From an uncultured Veillonellaceae bacterium (GTDB lineage: Bacteria > Bacillota > Negativicutes > Veillonellales > Negativicoccaceae), in contig CAMCNU010000007.1 of NCBI GenBank assembly GCA_945876385.1, forward strand, positions 1 through 64,000: a stretch of DNA of 64,000 nucleotides. Reading direction: 5' to 3'. Under the pieces are notes generated by a model. It saw only the letters and a list, made by a program, of their open reading frames with translations, had not been told where the DNA came from and made no database searches. Shown here piece after piece: positions 6,709-15,331 of the stretch; positions within the stretch are counted from its first letter, which is position 1; each line of letters begins with the position of its first letter. A program made the position numbers and the translations under genes.

Positions 6709-7458
6709 TCAGGCGAGGACGGGGTAGCGTTTGCCGTCGGATTCAATAATGCGGAACGGCACGCCGAAGACGTCGGTCAGGAGCCCCTCTGTCATGATTT
6801 CGGTCGGTGCGCCGCAGGCGACGAGCCGGCCACCGACGAGGACAGCGACAGTATCGCAGTAGCGATACGCCAGCGTGAGGTCATGCAGGGTCATGACAAT
6901 CGTGCCGGGAAACGCCTGCAGGAGCTGCATGAGCTCGACTTTGAAACGGACGTCGAGGTGATTGGTCGGCTCGTCGAGGATGATCGAGTCGGGCTCTTGC
7001 GTACCGGCGCGCGCGATTTGGGCGCGTTGGCGTTCGCCGCCGGAGAGTGTGCCCAGTGTCCGCGCGGCCAGCGGGAGGGTCCCCGTGATGTCCATGTGGT
7101 GCCGCGCGATGTCGTAGTCCCGTTGGCGATAGCCGAGGAAACGGTCGGTATGGGGGTAGCGTCCCATGAGGACGGATTGCTCAACGGAGAGCGCTCCCTC
7201 CGTATCGGTGGCAAATTGGGTGAGGACGGCGAGTTTGCGCGCCAATTCGCGCGGCGGATAGTCGCCGATCGGCCGTCCGTCGAAGTGAACGGCATCGCCG
7301 GCGGGCAGGTCACCGTACAGGTGACGGAGCAGCGTCGTCTTGCCCGAACCGTTCGGGCCGATGATGCCGAATCGTGCGCCCGTCGGCACGGTCAGCGAGA
7401 TATCGTGCAAGAGTTCGGTTTGCGCGATGCGATAGTGTAAATGCGAAATCTCCCACAT
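6709..7458 (-). CDS. Iron-type ABC importer ATPase
   Basis: This 249-residue cytoplasmic ATPase drives type II importers of the FecE/FhuC/BtuD class. Walker A is GPNGSGKT (34-41), the Q-loop glutamine is Gln81, the signature is LSGGE (138-142), Walker B is SIILDEP (158-164) followed by the D-loop NHLD, and an H-loop TLHD follows near residue 192. The ATG overlaps the stop of the permease gene (TAATG), so translation is coupled. It pairs with the permease immediately upstream and probably with the convergent lipoprotein. Confidence 0.92.
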   Translation of the reverse strand: MWEISHLHYRIAQTELLHDISLTVPTGARFGIIGPNGSGKTTLLRHLYGDLPAGDAVHFDGRPIGDYPPRELARKLAVLTQFATDTEGALSVEQSVLMGRYPHTDRFLGYRQRDYDIARHHMDITGTLPLAARTLGTLSGGERQRAQIARAGTQEPDSIILDEPTNHLDVRFKVELMQLLQAFPGTIVMTLHDLTLAYRYCDTVAVLVGGRLVACGAPTEIMTEGLLTDVFGVPFRIIESDGKRYPVLA

Positions 7459-8468
7459 TATCGTTCACCTCCGTACGCACGACGAATCAGCGCGATAAAG
7501 AGCGGCGCGCCGATGAGTGCGGTCAAGACCCCGATGGGGAGTTCCTCCGGTCGAAACAGTGTCCGTGCCGCAGTGTCGGCGACGACGAGAATCGTGCCGC
7601 CCGTCATGGCACAGAGCAGTCCCAATGACAGGTGCTGCGGCCCGATGAGGCGGCGCGCCATATGCGGGACGATAAGACCGATAAAGCCGATGACTCCCGT
7701 GTGGGCGACGGCGATCGCAATCGCCAGCGACGACAGTACGATGAACAGCCATTGGAGGCGGCGCACGCTCAGCCCCAGCCGGGCGGCGGCGTCACGTCCC
7801 AAAAGCAGCAGGTCGAAATCATTGTGAAAGAGCGTAATCACCGCGACCCAAATCGCGGCGGTGATACCCAGCAGCCAGACGGACGACCACTGTAGACCGC
7901 CGAGCGAGCCGACCAGCCAAAACATCGCACTGCGGACCTGCGCTTCATTGTTGGACGAATAAATCAGCGTTGTCGTGAGTGCACCGAAAAACGCATTGAT
8001 ACCCATCCCGAGCAGGACGAGAAAGACGGGATTATCCCGCCGTCCCATCAAGACGAGGACGCAGGCCATCGCGAGCAATGCGCCCAAGAAGGCCGATACA
8101 TACGTCGCGCCGCCGCCGAGAAAGGAAAACCAGCCGAGCAATATTGCGCCGACCGCACCGGTCGAGGCACCGGCGGAGACACCGAGCACATACGGCTCGG
8201 CGAGCGGATTGCGCGTCAGCGTCTGCATGACGAGCCCTGTCGTGGCGAGGATGACGCCGGCGGCAAAACCGGCAAGGATGCGCGGTGCGCGCACCATCTC
8301 CACGAGCACATGCGAGACCGCCCGCGCGCCCGATTCCGCGCCGGTGACGGCGGCGGACAAAATCGCGGTGACTTCGGCGGCCGGTACATCGACCGAGCCG
8401 AAATAATGCGCGCCGATAATCACCAGCAGCGAGACCAGCAGTCCCGCCAACAACTTCCCTGTTTTCAT
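7458..8468 (-). CDS. FecCD-family ABC importer permease
   Basis: This is a membrane permease of the BtuC/FecCD family, about ten helices over 336 residues. Family landmarks include the early MVRAPRILAGFAAGVILATT and the motif NPLAEPYVLGVSAGAS, and the late GVIGFIGLIVPHMARRL, the stretch that contacts the ATPase. I start at the second ATG (8468), preceded by AAGAGGGA; the ATG seven codons earlier has no ribosome site. A Fur-box-like element lies about 45 bases upstream. It should form a dimer with two copies of the coupled ATPase. Confidence 0.92.
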   Translation of the reverse strand: MKTGKLLAGLLVSLLVIIGAHYFGSVDVPAAEVTAILSAAVTGAESGARAVSHVLVEMVRAPRILAGFAAGVILATTGLVMQTLTRNPLAEPYVLGVSAGASTGAVGAILLGWFSFLGGGATYVSAFLGALLAMACVLVLMGRRDNPVFLVLLGMGINAFFGALTTTLIYSSNNEAQVRSAMFWLVGSLGGLQWSSVWLLGITAAIWVAVITLFHNDFDLLLLGRDAAARLGLSVRRLQWLFIVLSSLAIAIAVAHTGVIGFIGLIVPHMARRLIGPQHLSLGLLCAMTGGTILVVADTAARTLFRPEELPIGVLTALIGAPLFIALIRRAYGGER

Positions 8469-8509
8469 CGAATCCCTCTTTTCTTTCATGTAATTCTTAT
8501 TCAGTATAC

Positions 8510-8528
8510 AGGAATCGTTTTCATTATA
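8510..8528 (-). promoter_or_regulatory. Fur-box-like operator upstream of the FecCD permease
   Basis: On the minus strand ATAATGAAAACGATTCCT matches the classic GATAATGATAATCATTATC box at about 12 of 18 compared positions, with the ATAATGA block intact. It covers a candidate -10 and would place the permease-ATPase pair under iron repression. Confidence 0.45.
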
Positions 8529-8554
8529 TCATGTGCTTACGAGATTGCGGGCAG

Positions 8555-8589
8555 AAAAACGACGGAACCCGATGTACGGTATTCCGTCG
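8555..8589 (-). terminator. Terminator of the 8605-9153 gene
   Basis: An 8-bp stem CGACGGAA/TTCCGTCG (8560-8567 with 8582-8589) is followed on the minus strand by TTTTT. Confidence 0.75.
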
Positions 8590-8604
8590 GTGGGATTGGC
8601 TGTG

Positions 8605-9153
8605 TTACCATTCCTTTCGTAATTCGGGGTCGTTGTACACGCTGTCCAAAACGTCGACTGGCATCTCATCGCCGACTTCTATTCGTAGGATGTATTGCCC
8701 CGGATAGGTCAGCATGACCTTGAACGGTTGCTCCACTACGATGCCGTAGGGAGTCGTGCCGCGCAGTCTTCCCGTGACGGCAATGATATCCTTGCCGGTG
8801 TCTTTGTCGCCTTGCAACAAATCTCGTCGCTCGGCCGCCACATCAAAAAACTCCGCGCTGCTCGGATTACTCATGCTGACTGTCAGCAGATCCTTGGAAT
8901 TGCGTATCGCTTCGTCTTCTTCCGAGGAGGTCAGCCCGTTTTCCCGCATAAACAGACTTGACCAAAGCGAGGGCTTATCGCCGGAGCCGGCGGTGTCGCT
9001 GTCGTCATCGATGACGAGCATGCATCCGCCGATAAGCATGAAGATAATCAACAGAATAATCAGGCAACCGATGCATCCCGCTGAGGAATTGCCGCCGTCA
9101 TCCGCGGAATCGTTTGTTTCAATCGGTAGTTCGGAGAGATTGTTTTCGGTCAT
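8605..9153 (-). CDS. Membrane-anchored protein of unknown function
   Basis: I do not recognise this 182-residue protein. Residues 1-22 are acidic and polar; a cysteine-rich hydrophobic segment, AGCIGCLIILLIIFMLIGGC (about 25-44), is a single membrane anchor. An acidic linker and a soluble domain of about 115 residues follow, where a stretch near residues 90-105 (VSMSNPSSAEFFDVA) and the later ITGRLRGTTPYG-like strand suggest a small beta-rich fold. GAGAGGAGAAAACC precedes the ATG. It has its own promoter and terminator, so it is a single-gene unit between the iron importer and the zinc-type operon. Confidence 0.75.
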   Translation of the reverse strand: MTENNLSELPIETNDSADDGGNSSAGCIGCLIILLIIFMLIGGCMLVIDDDSDTAGSGDKPSLWSSLFMRENGLTSSEEDEAIRNSKDLLTVSMSNPSSAEFFDVAAERRDLLQGDKDTGKDIIAVTGRLRGTTPYGIVVEQPFKVMLTYPGQYILRIEVGDEMPVDVLDSVYNDPELRKEW

Positions 9154-9431
9154 GGTTTTCTCCTCTCGGCCACGCTGTCGGCATCTACAGCCGATACAGA
9201 CTGTACGCTGCGGTCGTGTGCATGCCGGCAGGCAAAATGGGCAATGAATACATTAAAAATATTATAATGAAATAAGCTACAGATTTATTATATACGAAGT
9301 GTTCTTGCCGTGCAACATGGGAATGTTGGCAACAAGGCGGCATATGCAGTGTGTGAACCGGATTTCTTCGGCCAATCGAACGCATCGCCCCGAACAGATG
9401 ATAATCGGACGGCAGGTGGAGAGAAAAATGA
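9154..9431. other. Intergenic region between the 8605 gene and the ABC operon
   Basis: Apart from the AT-rich promoter near 9245-9315 I see nothing that supports a gene. Short open frames here are out of character with their neighbours and lack ribosome sites. Confidence 0.6.
9287..9315 (-). promoter_or_regulatory. Promoter of the 8605-9153 gene
   Basis: On the minus strand TTGCAC (9310-9315) and TATAAT (9287-9292) are 17 bases apart, giving a leader of about 125 bases. Confidence 0.65.
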
Positions 9432-9461
9432 ACCGCGCCCGACCGAGGGGCCGGGCGCGGT
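9432..9461 (-). terminator. Terminator of the zinc-type ABC operon
   Basis: A perfect 10-bp GC-rich stem (9432-9441 with 9452-9461) lies 23 bases after the permease stop and is followed on the minus strand by a T-rich run. Confidence 0.75.
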
Positions 9462-9483
9462 GTGTCGTGCCGGGAAGACTTCG

Positions 9484-10785
9484 TCAGAGACGGGTGACGG
9501 AGTCTTTGCGTTGCAAGAGGAAGGCCGGAACCAGTCCCGCAAGGCAGCCGATGACAATCGTCGCCAGCACAATCAGGAGCGGCTCGGGGAGCAGAGTGAG
9601 CGGGAGGGTGACGGCGGTCTTGTGGGCGGTGAGTGTCGCCAGCAGCGCATAGCCGCCCGTTCCGATGAGGTAGCCGACGAGTGCGCCGACACCGATGACA
9701 AAGAGATTTTGCCAGAGGTAGATGCGTACCAACTCGCCCGAGGTCGCACCCAAAATCCGCAGGACGGCGCGTTCACGGAGTCGCCGCAGGCCGGCCAGGT
9801 AGAGCGTGAAGAGGACAATGAGCAACGTGAGCAGCAGCAGGACGCCGGCCAGTGCCCGCCATACTTCTTCGCCCTGTCCCAGCAAGGCAAAGAGACGGAT
9901 GATGAGCTGCGCCGGGAAGACCAACTGCGCATCGGGCGAGGATTGGAATTGCTGTGCCAGACGCATGGCTTCCCCGTAGCCGACGGGTTGAATCATAATC
10001 GCGGTGACTTCGCCGACGTGATTGTCCGCGTCGTGCTCGTGGTCATGCGCATCGGTCGTTCCCGCGGCGTGGTCGTGGCCGTCATGCTCGTGGTCATGCG
10101 CATCGGCATCTCCCGTCGCGTGACTGTGGGCGTCATGCTCGTGGTCATGGTGATGATCGTGCGCGATCCAAATCGAGCGGATGTCGGTCAGGATGACTTG
10201 GTCATACGGCCCGTCGACGGGTGCCAAGATGCCGACGACCGTGTAGGTCTGGTCTTCGTGGACGTGCCCTACGGCGTGCATGCCGTGCACGGAGTGGAAG
10301 GTATCACCGATGGCGAGCGCGCCGTCTTCGGCCACCCGTGCGCCGATGACCGCCTCAAAGGGGGCGGCAAAGGCGCGACCTTGTGCGACCTTGAGCCACG
10401 GGGCGTCCTTGGGCCGCGGGGCGTAGGCAAATATCGATTCGTCCGTGCCGGCAATGCGATAGCCCGCGTAGTTGTCACCGTACGCGAGCGGGACGGCCAT
10501 GCGGACATTCGGATTGGCTTTGACATCGGCAAACGTTTGCGCCGACAGGTTGCCGAGCGGACGGTCTTGCAGAAAGACGGTGTTCAGTGTCAGCTGGTAG
10601 GCACTCCCTTTACTGCCGATGAGTTGCGGAAACGGATCGGTCGCCACCGTCAGCCCGCGGACGAGTCCGTGCGTGAGTGAGGCGACAAAGACCGACGCGG
10701 CGACGGTCAGGGCGATGATGACGACAAGCAGCGCCGTCTGCAGCGGCGAACGTCGCAATTCGCTCCATGCGATATGACGCAGCAT
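9484..10785 (-). CDS. FtsX/MacB-type ABC permease with histidine-rich repeats
   Basis: This 433-residue permease has one N-terminal membrane helix (about 15-37), a periplasmic domain to about residue 290, then three C-terminal helices (about 310-330, 355-378 and 395-420), the FtsX/MacB topology. The periplasmic part contains three 17-residue repeats starting HDHEHD (about residues 214-262), preceded by HDHHHDHEHD, a probable Zn2+ or Ni2+ chelating loop. It is coupled to the ATPase by a TAATG overlap. FtsX-type permeases usually move lipids or peptides or transmit force, but a similar ATPase/permease pair with a DUF3299 protein occurs in the Vibrio Zrg zinc system, so metal handling is my preferred reading. 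Confidence 0.8.
   Translation of the reverse strand: MLRHIAWSELRRSPLQTALLVVIIALTVAASVFVASLTHGLVRGLTVATDPFPQLIGSKGSAYQLTLNTVFLQDRPLGNLSAQTFADVKANPNVRMAVPLAYGDNYAGYRIAGTDESIFAYAPRPKDAPWLKVAQGRAFAAPFEAVIGARVAEDGALAIGDTFHSVHGMHAVGHVHEDQTYTVVGILAPVDGPYDQVILTDIRSIWIAHDHHHDHEHDAHSHATGDADAHDHEHDGHDHAAGTTDAHDHEHDADNHVGEVTAIMIQPVGYGEAMRLAQQFQSSPDAQLVFPAQLIIRLFALLGQGEEVWRALAGVLLLLTLLIVLFTLYLAGLRRLRERAVLRILGATSGELVRIYLWQNLFVIGVGALVGYLIGTGGYALLATLTAHKTAVTLPLTLLPEPLLIVLATIVIGCLAGLVPAFLLQRKDSVTRL
10022..10174 (-). repeat. Three 51-bp coding repeats (HDHEHD units)
   Basis: Near-identical blocks recur with a 51-base period (for example TGCTCGTGGTCATGCGCATC at 10034 and 10085, and a partial copy at 10136). 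They encode 17-residue His/Asp-rich units in the permease. The conservation at DNA level suggests recent expansion by slippage or unequal recombination. Confidence 0.85.
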
Positions 10786-11438
10786 TATATCCCTCCTTGC
10801 GGTAACTGCAGTTGCCGCGCAAAATGCGCCATGACGGCGGGATCGTGGGTGGCCACGATGAGTGTCGCGCCGGTCGTACGGCTGTACTGCAGCAGTATAT
10901 CGATGATACGCTTCGTATTGTCGCGATCGAGGTTCGCGGTCGGTTCGTCGGCGAGCAGGTAGCGGGGGCGTTTAATCAGCGCCCGCGCAATGGCGGTACG
11001 TTGCTGTTCGCCCATGCTGAGACGATCGCTGCGGCTGCCGGCCAGATGCGCGATACCCAGCTCTGTCAGCAGTGCCGTAATTTCGTCGTCACTTGCCGCG
11101 GTACGGCCGAAATAGGCACCAGCGCGGACATTGTCCATGACAGTGAGTGAGGACAACAGGTTGAATTGTTGCAAGACGTAGCCGAGCGATTCGCCGCGGC
11201 GGCGGGCACGGACTTCTTCCGTGGCGGCGGATATGCATTCGTCGTCAAGCGTGACCGTGCCGCGCGTCGGCGTAATCAGCCCCGCGATGCAGTGCAGCAA
11301 AGTGGATTTACCCGAGCCGCTCGGCCCGATGAGTGCCCACTGTTCGCCGTCGGCGATTTCCCAGTGCGGCAGTGTCAAGACTTCCCGCGTGCTTTCTCCG
11401 TCGGGATACAGATGATGAATATCGTTGAGTACCAGCAT
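10785..11438 (-). CDS. LolD/MacB-type ABC ATPase of the zinc-type operon
   Basis: A 217-residue ATPase of the LolD/MacB/FtsE group that partners FtsX-like permeases. Walker A is GPSGSGKS (38-45), Walker B is YLLADEPTANLD, and the H-loop is VATHD. The signature reads LSMGEQQR rather than the usual LSGGQ; Met at the second glycine is a variant also seen in relatives. AGGAGGAACG precedes the ATG. It sits 12 bases after the DUF3299-like gene and overlaps the permease gene by one base. Confidence 0.9.
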   Translation of the reverse strand: MLVLNDIHHLYPDGESTREVLTLPHWEIADGEQWALIGPSGSGKSTLLHCIAGLITPTRGTVTLDDECISAATEEVRARRRGESLGYVLQQFNLLSSLTVMDNVRAGAYFGRTAASDDEITALLTELGIAHLAGSRSDRLSMGEQQRTAIARALIKRPRYLLADEPTANLDRDNTKRIIDILLQYSRTTGATLIVATHDPAVMAHFARQLQLPQGGI

Positions 11439-11450
11439 CGTTCCTCCTGT

Positions 11451-11921
11451 TCAGGCATCAATTCGACGGGCGGCAATCCGCACCAGACTGACAAATCCCG
11501 TTTCGGGGTCGACACGGCTGCCGAGGCTCAGACGCCCCGTGACGCGGATCGGCGCGTCAAAGGGGAGTGCGGTCACCGGTTCGGCCAATTCGACCACGAC
11601 GATGTTGTCCGGCCATTCGGCATCGCTCGAACAAAACGGGCAAATCGACATGGGCCATTCCGTCAGGACAAAGAAACGGATGGTGGGCGACAGCGGCGGT
11701 GCCATAAATCCCGACATGGTGACCTCACGACCGTCCAGACTGCGCAGTCGGTCGGACAGGATCAGACCCCGTGCGGACGCGCCGCTGTACATGTCACCGA
11801 AACGGATTTCCTGCGCCGCCTGCGCCGGTACGGCGGCCAAGAGCGTACAAAGAAGTAAGATGATGCCGAAGCACCATCTTACATACGGAATATGGGAATA
11901 CCGTGACAGTCGTGCGCTCAT
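11451..11921 (-). CDS. Exported DUF3299-like protein
   Basis: The 156-residue protein has a signal peptide or membrane anchor (about residues 15-36, ending AQAA). The mature part resembles the DUF3299 OB-like family: a GxMxP strand (MSGFMAPPL), a hydrophobic FFVLTEWP strand, a metal- or disulfide-capable CPFC motif, then PDNIVVVEL and a closing RVTGRLSLG strand. In Vibrio a DUF3299 protein belongs to the Zrg zinc-uptake cluster beside an ABC pair, which matches this arrangement. The start overlaps the phosphatase stop (ATGA), so they are co-translated. The assignment is from motif order, not from a search. Confidence 0.55.
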   Translation of the reverse strand: MSARLSRYSHIPYVRWCFGIILLLCTLLAAVPAQAAQEIRFGDMYSGASARGLILSDRLRSLDGREVTMSGFMAPPLSPTIRFFVLTEWPMSICPFCSSDAEWPDNIVVVELAEPVTALPFDAPIRVTGRLSLGSRVDPETGFVSLVRIAARRIDA

Positions 11922-13792
11922 TTGGCCGTCTCTTTCGCGTCGGCATGCAGGGCGCGCATGATTCCGAAGAAGATTTCCGTGTTGTCCATGACACCGCGGA
12001 AGTATTCCGAGCCGGGACCTTCCGCCATGACGATGATGTCATCGGCGGAGTGGACTTCCTGCGTTTCGAGGTACTGGGGCAGGTTGCCTTCGATGTAGCG
12101 TGCGCCTTGCGGGGCACGATAGGGATTGGCAATGATTTTGTCGTTTTCACCGACAATCGCGGGTGCGGTCGGTTTCGCTTGGAAACGATAGTTTTCGTAG
12201 TGGTCCGGGAAGTTGGCGTATTGGAAGGCCAGCGTGACACGCGGATCGGGATTGTCCGGATAGCCGTCGCCGTTCTTGTCGACAAATGTCGGCCAGCCGG
12301 CGGCGCCGTAGGTGCGTACGCCTTCGCGGCCGGTCTTGCCGTCGTTTTCATGGTAGGTACCCGTCAGGCTCAAACCGTGCGCATGGTCGGCGAGGACGAC
12401 GATGAGGGTGTTGTCGCCGTGTGCCTTCGCCCAGTCGCGGGCATAGGCGATTGCCTGGTCGAATTCGATGGCGTCATAGACGGCGCGTTGCCAGTCCATG
12501 GTGTGGAGCTGCTTGTCAATCGACGCGCCTTCCGACATCAGGTAGAAGCCGTTCGGATTTTGGCTGAGATGATCGAGCGCTTTGGCGGTCATTTCCACCA
12601 GGTTCGGCTGATCGTTGAAGCCTTTCGTGACCTCGGGGTTAGGACGGAATTCGCGATCCATGTAGACATTCATATGGCTCATGGTAAACAGCCCCAAGAG
12701 CGGTTTATCTTTCGGAGCGGCGAGCATTTGGGTGCGGTTTTCCGCAAAGGTAAAGCCCGCTTCTTCAAAGGCCGCGATGATATTGTGTTCGTCCTTGCGT
12801 TTCGAGCCGGGAGTCGACAGCGGGAGGAACGAGCGCGCCCCGCCGCCCAAGAGAACATCGGGGCGGTGCATCTCGGCGAGAAAATCCGCCGCGATAAACG
12901 GCTCTTCCGCGCGCCGGCGGGTATGTGCCGAGACGGCGGCGGGAGTGGCATCCGTGACGGCCGAGGTCGTGACCATGCCGACGCTCATGCCGCGGGTGCG
13001 TTGCATAAATTCATTGATATTTTCCACTTTCGGGTCGTCGAGCGGGTCGGGGGTACGGTTGGCATAGACGCCCATCGCGTTGACGACGGACTTGTGGCCT
13101 GTATTGTACGCCGAGGCGCTGTTGGCCGAGTCGGTGACAATCGAGTCGTAGCCGGAGGTCGTGACCAGTCCCATCGCGGGCATCTGCTCCATGGCCAGCA
13201 GGCCGTCGTACTTGCCTTCCGTAATCCCGCGCGACAAGATGCGGGCGGCTTGCTTGACCTGCATGCTCATGCCGTCGCCGACGAAGAGAATGACATTCTT
13301 CGCACGTTTCGGCGCTTTTTCCCGTACGACATCATAGGTCACGGTGCGTCGGTACGTACCGGTCGGGCTGACCGCACTCACGGAAAGTGTGACCGGACCG
13401 GTCTTGGCAAACGACACATTGTCGATGCGCAGTGAGGTGTAGTCATCATGTACGGTGCGGGTAAGCCGGCCGCCGAGTACTGTTTCGATCGGTTTTCCGT
13501 TGAGCGTGATGCGGACATCGGTGAGGTCGGTCGCGGCGATTTCGACTTCAAAGTCAAATCGCTGCCCCTGCCAGAATTTGGCGCGGTCAATCGGCAATAC
13601 GGTAATGCCGGTGTGTTCCGCGCTTTGGGCGCGGCGTTCCTGCGCTTGCGACCACTGGGCGTGGGCGGCCGGATTGATGTAGACACTGCGGCGCGCGGAG
13701 CCGTCGAAGTCCGCCGCCTGTGCGGCAAGCGGTGCGGCGAGCGCCAAGCCGATAGCCGCCGCCAGGAATGAACGAGATACGTACGAATGCAT
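11918..13792 (-). CDS. Secreted alkaline phosphatase
   Basis: Alkaline phosphatases are periplasmic metallo-monoesterases using two Zn2+ and one Mg2+. This 624-residue precursor has a clear signal peptide ending AAQAADF (about residue 27), an N-terminal beta domain of about 140 residues, then the catalytic fold: FVGDGMS (first metal Asp), the nucleophile motif TDSANSASAYNTG, the EGASID metal motif, and VLADHAHG near the C-terminus. The second His-rich motif differs from the textbook EGxxIDHxxH, with Lys and Gln after the Asp. AAAGGAGGATATT precedes the ATG. It is first in a four-gene operon with the zinc-type ABC system, suggesting zinc supply and a zinc enzyme made together. Confidence 0.9.
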   Translation of the reverse strand: MHSYVSRSFLAAAIGLALAAPLAAQAADFDGSARRSVYINPAAHAQWSQAQERRAQSAEHTGITVLPIDRAKFWQGQRFDFEVEIAATDLTDVRITLNGKPIETVLGGRLTRTVHDDYTSLRIDNVSFAKTGPVTLSVSAVSPTGTYRRTVTYDVVREKAPKRAKNVILFVGDGMSMQVKQAARILSRGITEGKYDGLLAMEQMPAMGLVTTSGYDSIVTDSANSASAYNTGHKSVVNAMGVYANRTPDPLDDPKVENINEFMQRTRGMSVGMVTTSAVTDATPAAVSAHTRRRAEEPFIAADFLAEMHRPDVLLGGGARSFLPLSTPGSKRKDEHNIIAAFEEAGFTFAENRTQMLAAPKDKPLLGLFTMSHMNVYMDREFRPNPEVTKGFNDQPNLVEMTAKALDHLSQNPNGFYLMSEGASIDKQLHTMDWQRAVYDAIEFDQAIAYARDWAKAHGDNTLIVVLADHAHGLSLTGTYHENDGKTGREGVRTYGAAGWPTFVDKNGDGYPDNPDPRVTLAFQYANFPDHYENYRFQAKPTAPAIVGENDKIIANPYRAPQGARYIEGNLPQYLETQEVHSADDIIVMAEGPGSEYFRGVMDNTEIFFGIMRALHADAKETAK

Positions 13793-14020
13793 AATATCCT
13801 CCTTTAATCATTGATTGCTTTCAGTATAGCAAGGCCATGTCATCATCACAGCCAAGCGACGGTCAAATTGTGTACGGTCTCGGTAAAACTTTGCGGGGGA
13901 GGAGGCGGTCACCTGCCGCCACGTCGGCGAAAGAAGACGCGGAAGGACGGCGCGCGCGGCGACCGACGTGTGTCAAGAGGATGCTCGGCATTGTCAAATG
14001 CACGTCAAACGGGCATGCAA

Positions 14021-14047
14021 AAACGCCTTGCGGTGCGCAAGGCGTTT
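14021..14047 (-). terminator. Terminator of the alcohol dehydrogenase gene
   Basis: A 12-bp stem (14021-14032 with 14036-14047) starts 13 bases past the stop codon and is followed by T on the minus strand. Confidence 0.85.
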
Positions 14048-14059
14048 GGTGATACGCGA

Positions 14060-15124
14060 TTACTGTTCGTCGAGCAGGACGACCGGTTTGATGAGGTCGG
14101 CCGGTTTGTTGCGCATGAGCGCGAGTGCGTCCGGCAACTTGTCCATGCCGTGGAAGATATGGGTGACGAGGCTCTCTACGTCCAGCCGGCCGGCTTGGAT
14201 CATCGCCAGCAGCTGCTCCATCCGCCGCCGGCCGCCGGGGGTCAGACCGCCGCGGATCTCCTTGTGCGCCATGCCGGCGCCCCATTCCGCGCGCGGGATG
14301 GACAGCGTGTCGCTGCCGCTGAAGTAGTTGACATTGCTGATAATGCCGCCCGGTTTGACCATGCGCACTGCTTGGGCAAGGACGTCGACCGACCCGCCGG
14401 CAATGATGACACGATCGACGCCGCGGCCATCGGTCAGCGCAAGGATTTGCTCATCAATCGGACCTTCTTTGTAGCTGATGATATGATTGGCGCCGTATTG
14501 TTTGGCGACCTTGACGGATACGGGGCGTGTACCGACCGCAAAAATCGTGCCCGCACCGCGCAACGCCGCCCCTTGCAGGGCCATCAGACCGACCGCGCCG
14601 ATGCCGATGACCGCGACGCTGTCCCCGTAGCCGATGTCGGCGTTTTCCGCGCCGTGCAGTCCCGTCGTCGCCATGTCGCAGAGCATGACGGCGTGTTCCG
14701 GTGCGAGCCAGTCGGGAAGTGTCGCCAAGTTGCTGTCGGCGTCATTGACGTGGAAGCATTCGGCGAAGACGCCGTCTTTGAAGTTGGAAAATTTCCAACC
14801 GGCGAGCATACCGCCCGAATGCATCGGATAGCCGGCTTGCGATCGTTCCGCGCCCCAGTCGGGGGTAATCGCCGGTACGATGACGCGATCGCCGGGGGCG
14901 AAATCACGCACTTCCGCGCCGACTTTGACGACGACGCCGACGGCTTCATGCCCCAAAATCATGTCGTGGCGTTCGCCGATCGCCCCTTCGTAGACCGTGT
15001 GAATGTCCGAGGTGCACGGTGACACGGCCAGCGGGCGGACGAGCGCATCCCGTGCGGCCGGTGTCGGTGCGTCTTTTTCCAAGAAGCCCACTTCGTTGGG
15101 GGCCAACATTGCAAAACCTTTCAT
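14060..15124 (-). CDS. NADP-dependent secondary alcohol dehydrogenase, zinc type
   Basis: The 354-residue protein closely resembles the Clostridium beijerinckii/Thermoanaerobacter isopropanol dehydrogenase: it opens MKGFAML and has PLAVSPCTSDIHTV (zinc Cys), GHEAVG (zinc His-Glu) and MLCDMATTG (third zinc ligand Asp region). The Rossmann motif is GIGAVG, and the following VGTRP keeps the Arg that binds the NADP phosphate, where the family often has SR. It reduces ketones such as acetone to secondary alcohols. I start at 15124, the third of three ATGs behind GGAGGGATGATG; an upstream in-frame start would add 59 unlike residues. Single-gene unit with its own terminator. Confidence 0.93.
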   Translation of the reverse strand: MKGFAMLAPNEVGFLEKDAPTPAARDALVRPLAVSPCTSDIHTVYEGAIGERHDMILGHEAVGVVVKVGAEVRDFAPGDRVIVPAITPDWGAERSQAGYPMHSGGMLAGWKFSNFKDGVFAECFHVNDADSNLATLPDWLAPEHAVMLCDMATTGLHGAENADIGYGDSVAVIGIGAVGLMALQGAALRGAGTIFAVGTRPVSVKVAKQYGANHIISYKEGPIDEQILALTDGRGVDRVIIAGGSVDVLAQAVRMVKPGGIISNVNYFSGSDTLSIPRAEWGAGMAHKEIRGGLTPGGRRRMEQLLAMIQAGRLDVESLVTHIFHGMDKLPDALALMRNKPADLIKPVVLLDEQ

Positions 15125-15331
15125 CATCATCCCTCCGTATAGATTAGTATCTATATTGTAACATAAACCGCCATGAGAAAATAACCGTGCCGCAAGCGGC
15201 GATGCGTTTTGCGCATGCAAGAAGAGTGCGTGCACGGCATTCGTTTGCCGATACGCAAGGCGTGCGGCAGTGCGAATCGTGCTATAATTGAAATGATTCA
15301 ATATATATGATGGCAGGTAAGGAGTGAACGG

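Noticed and set aside
10022-10174. Repeats that might be a CRISPR or minisatellite
   Set aside because: The 51-base period keeps reading frame and encodes regular HDHEHD units inside an intact gene; no spacers are present.
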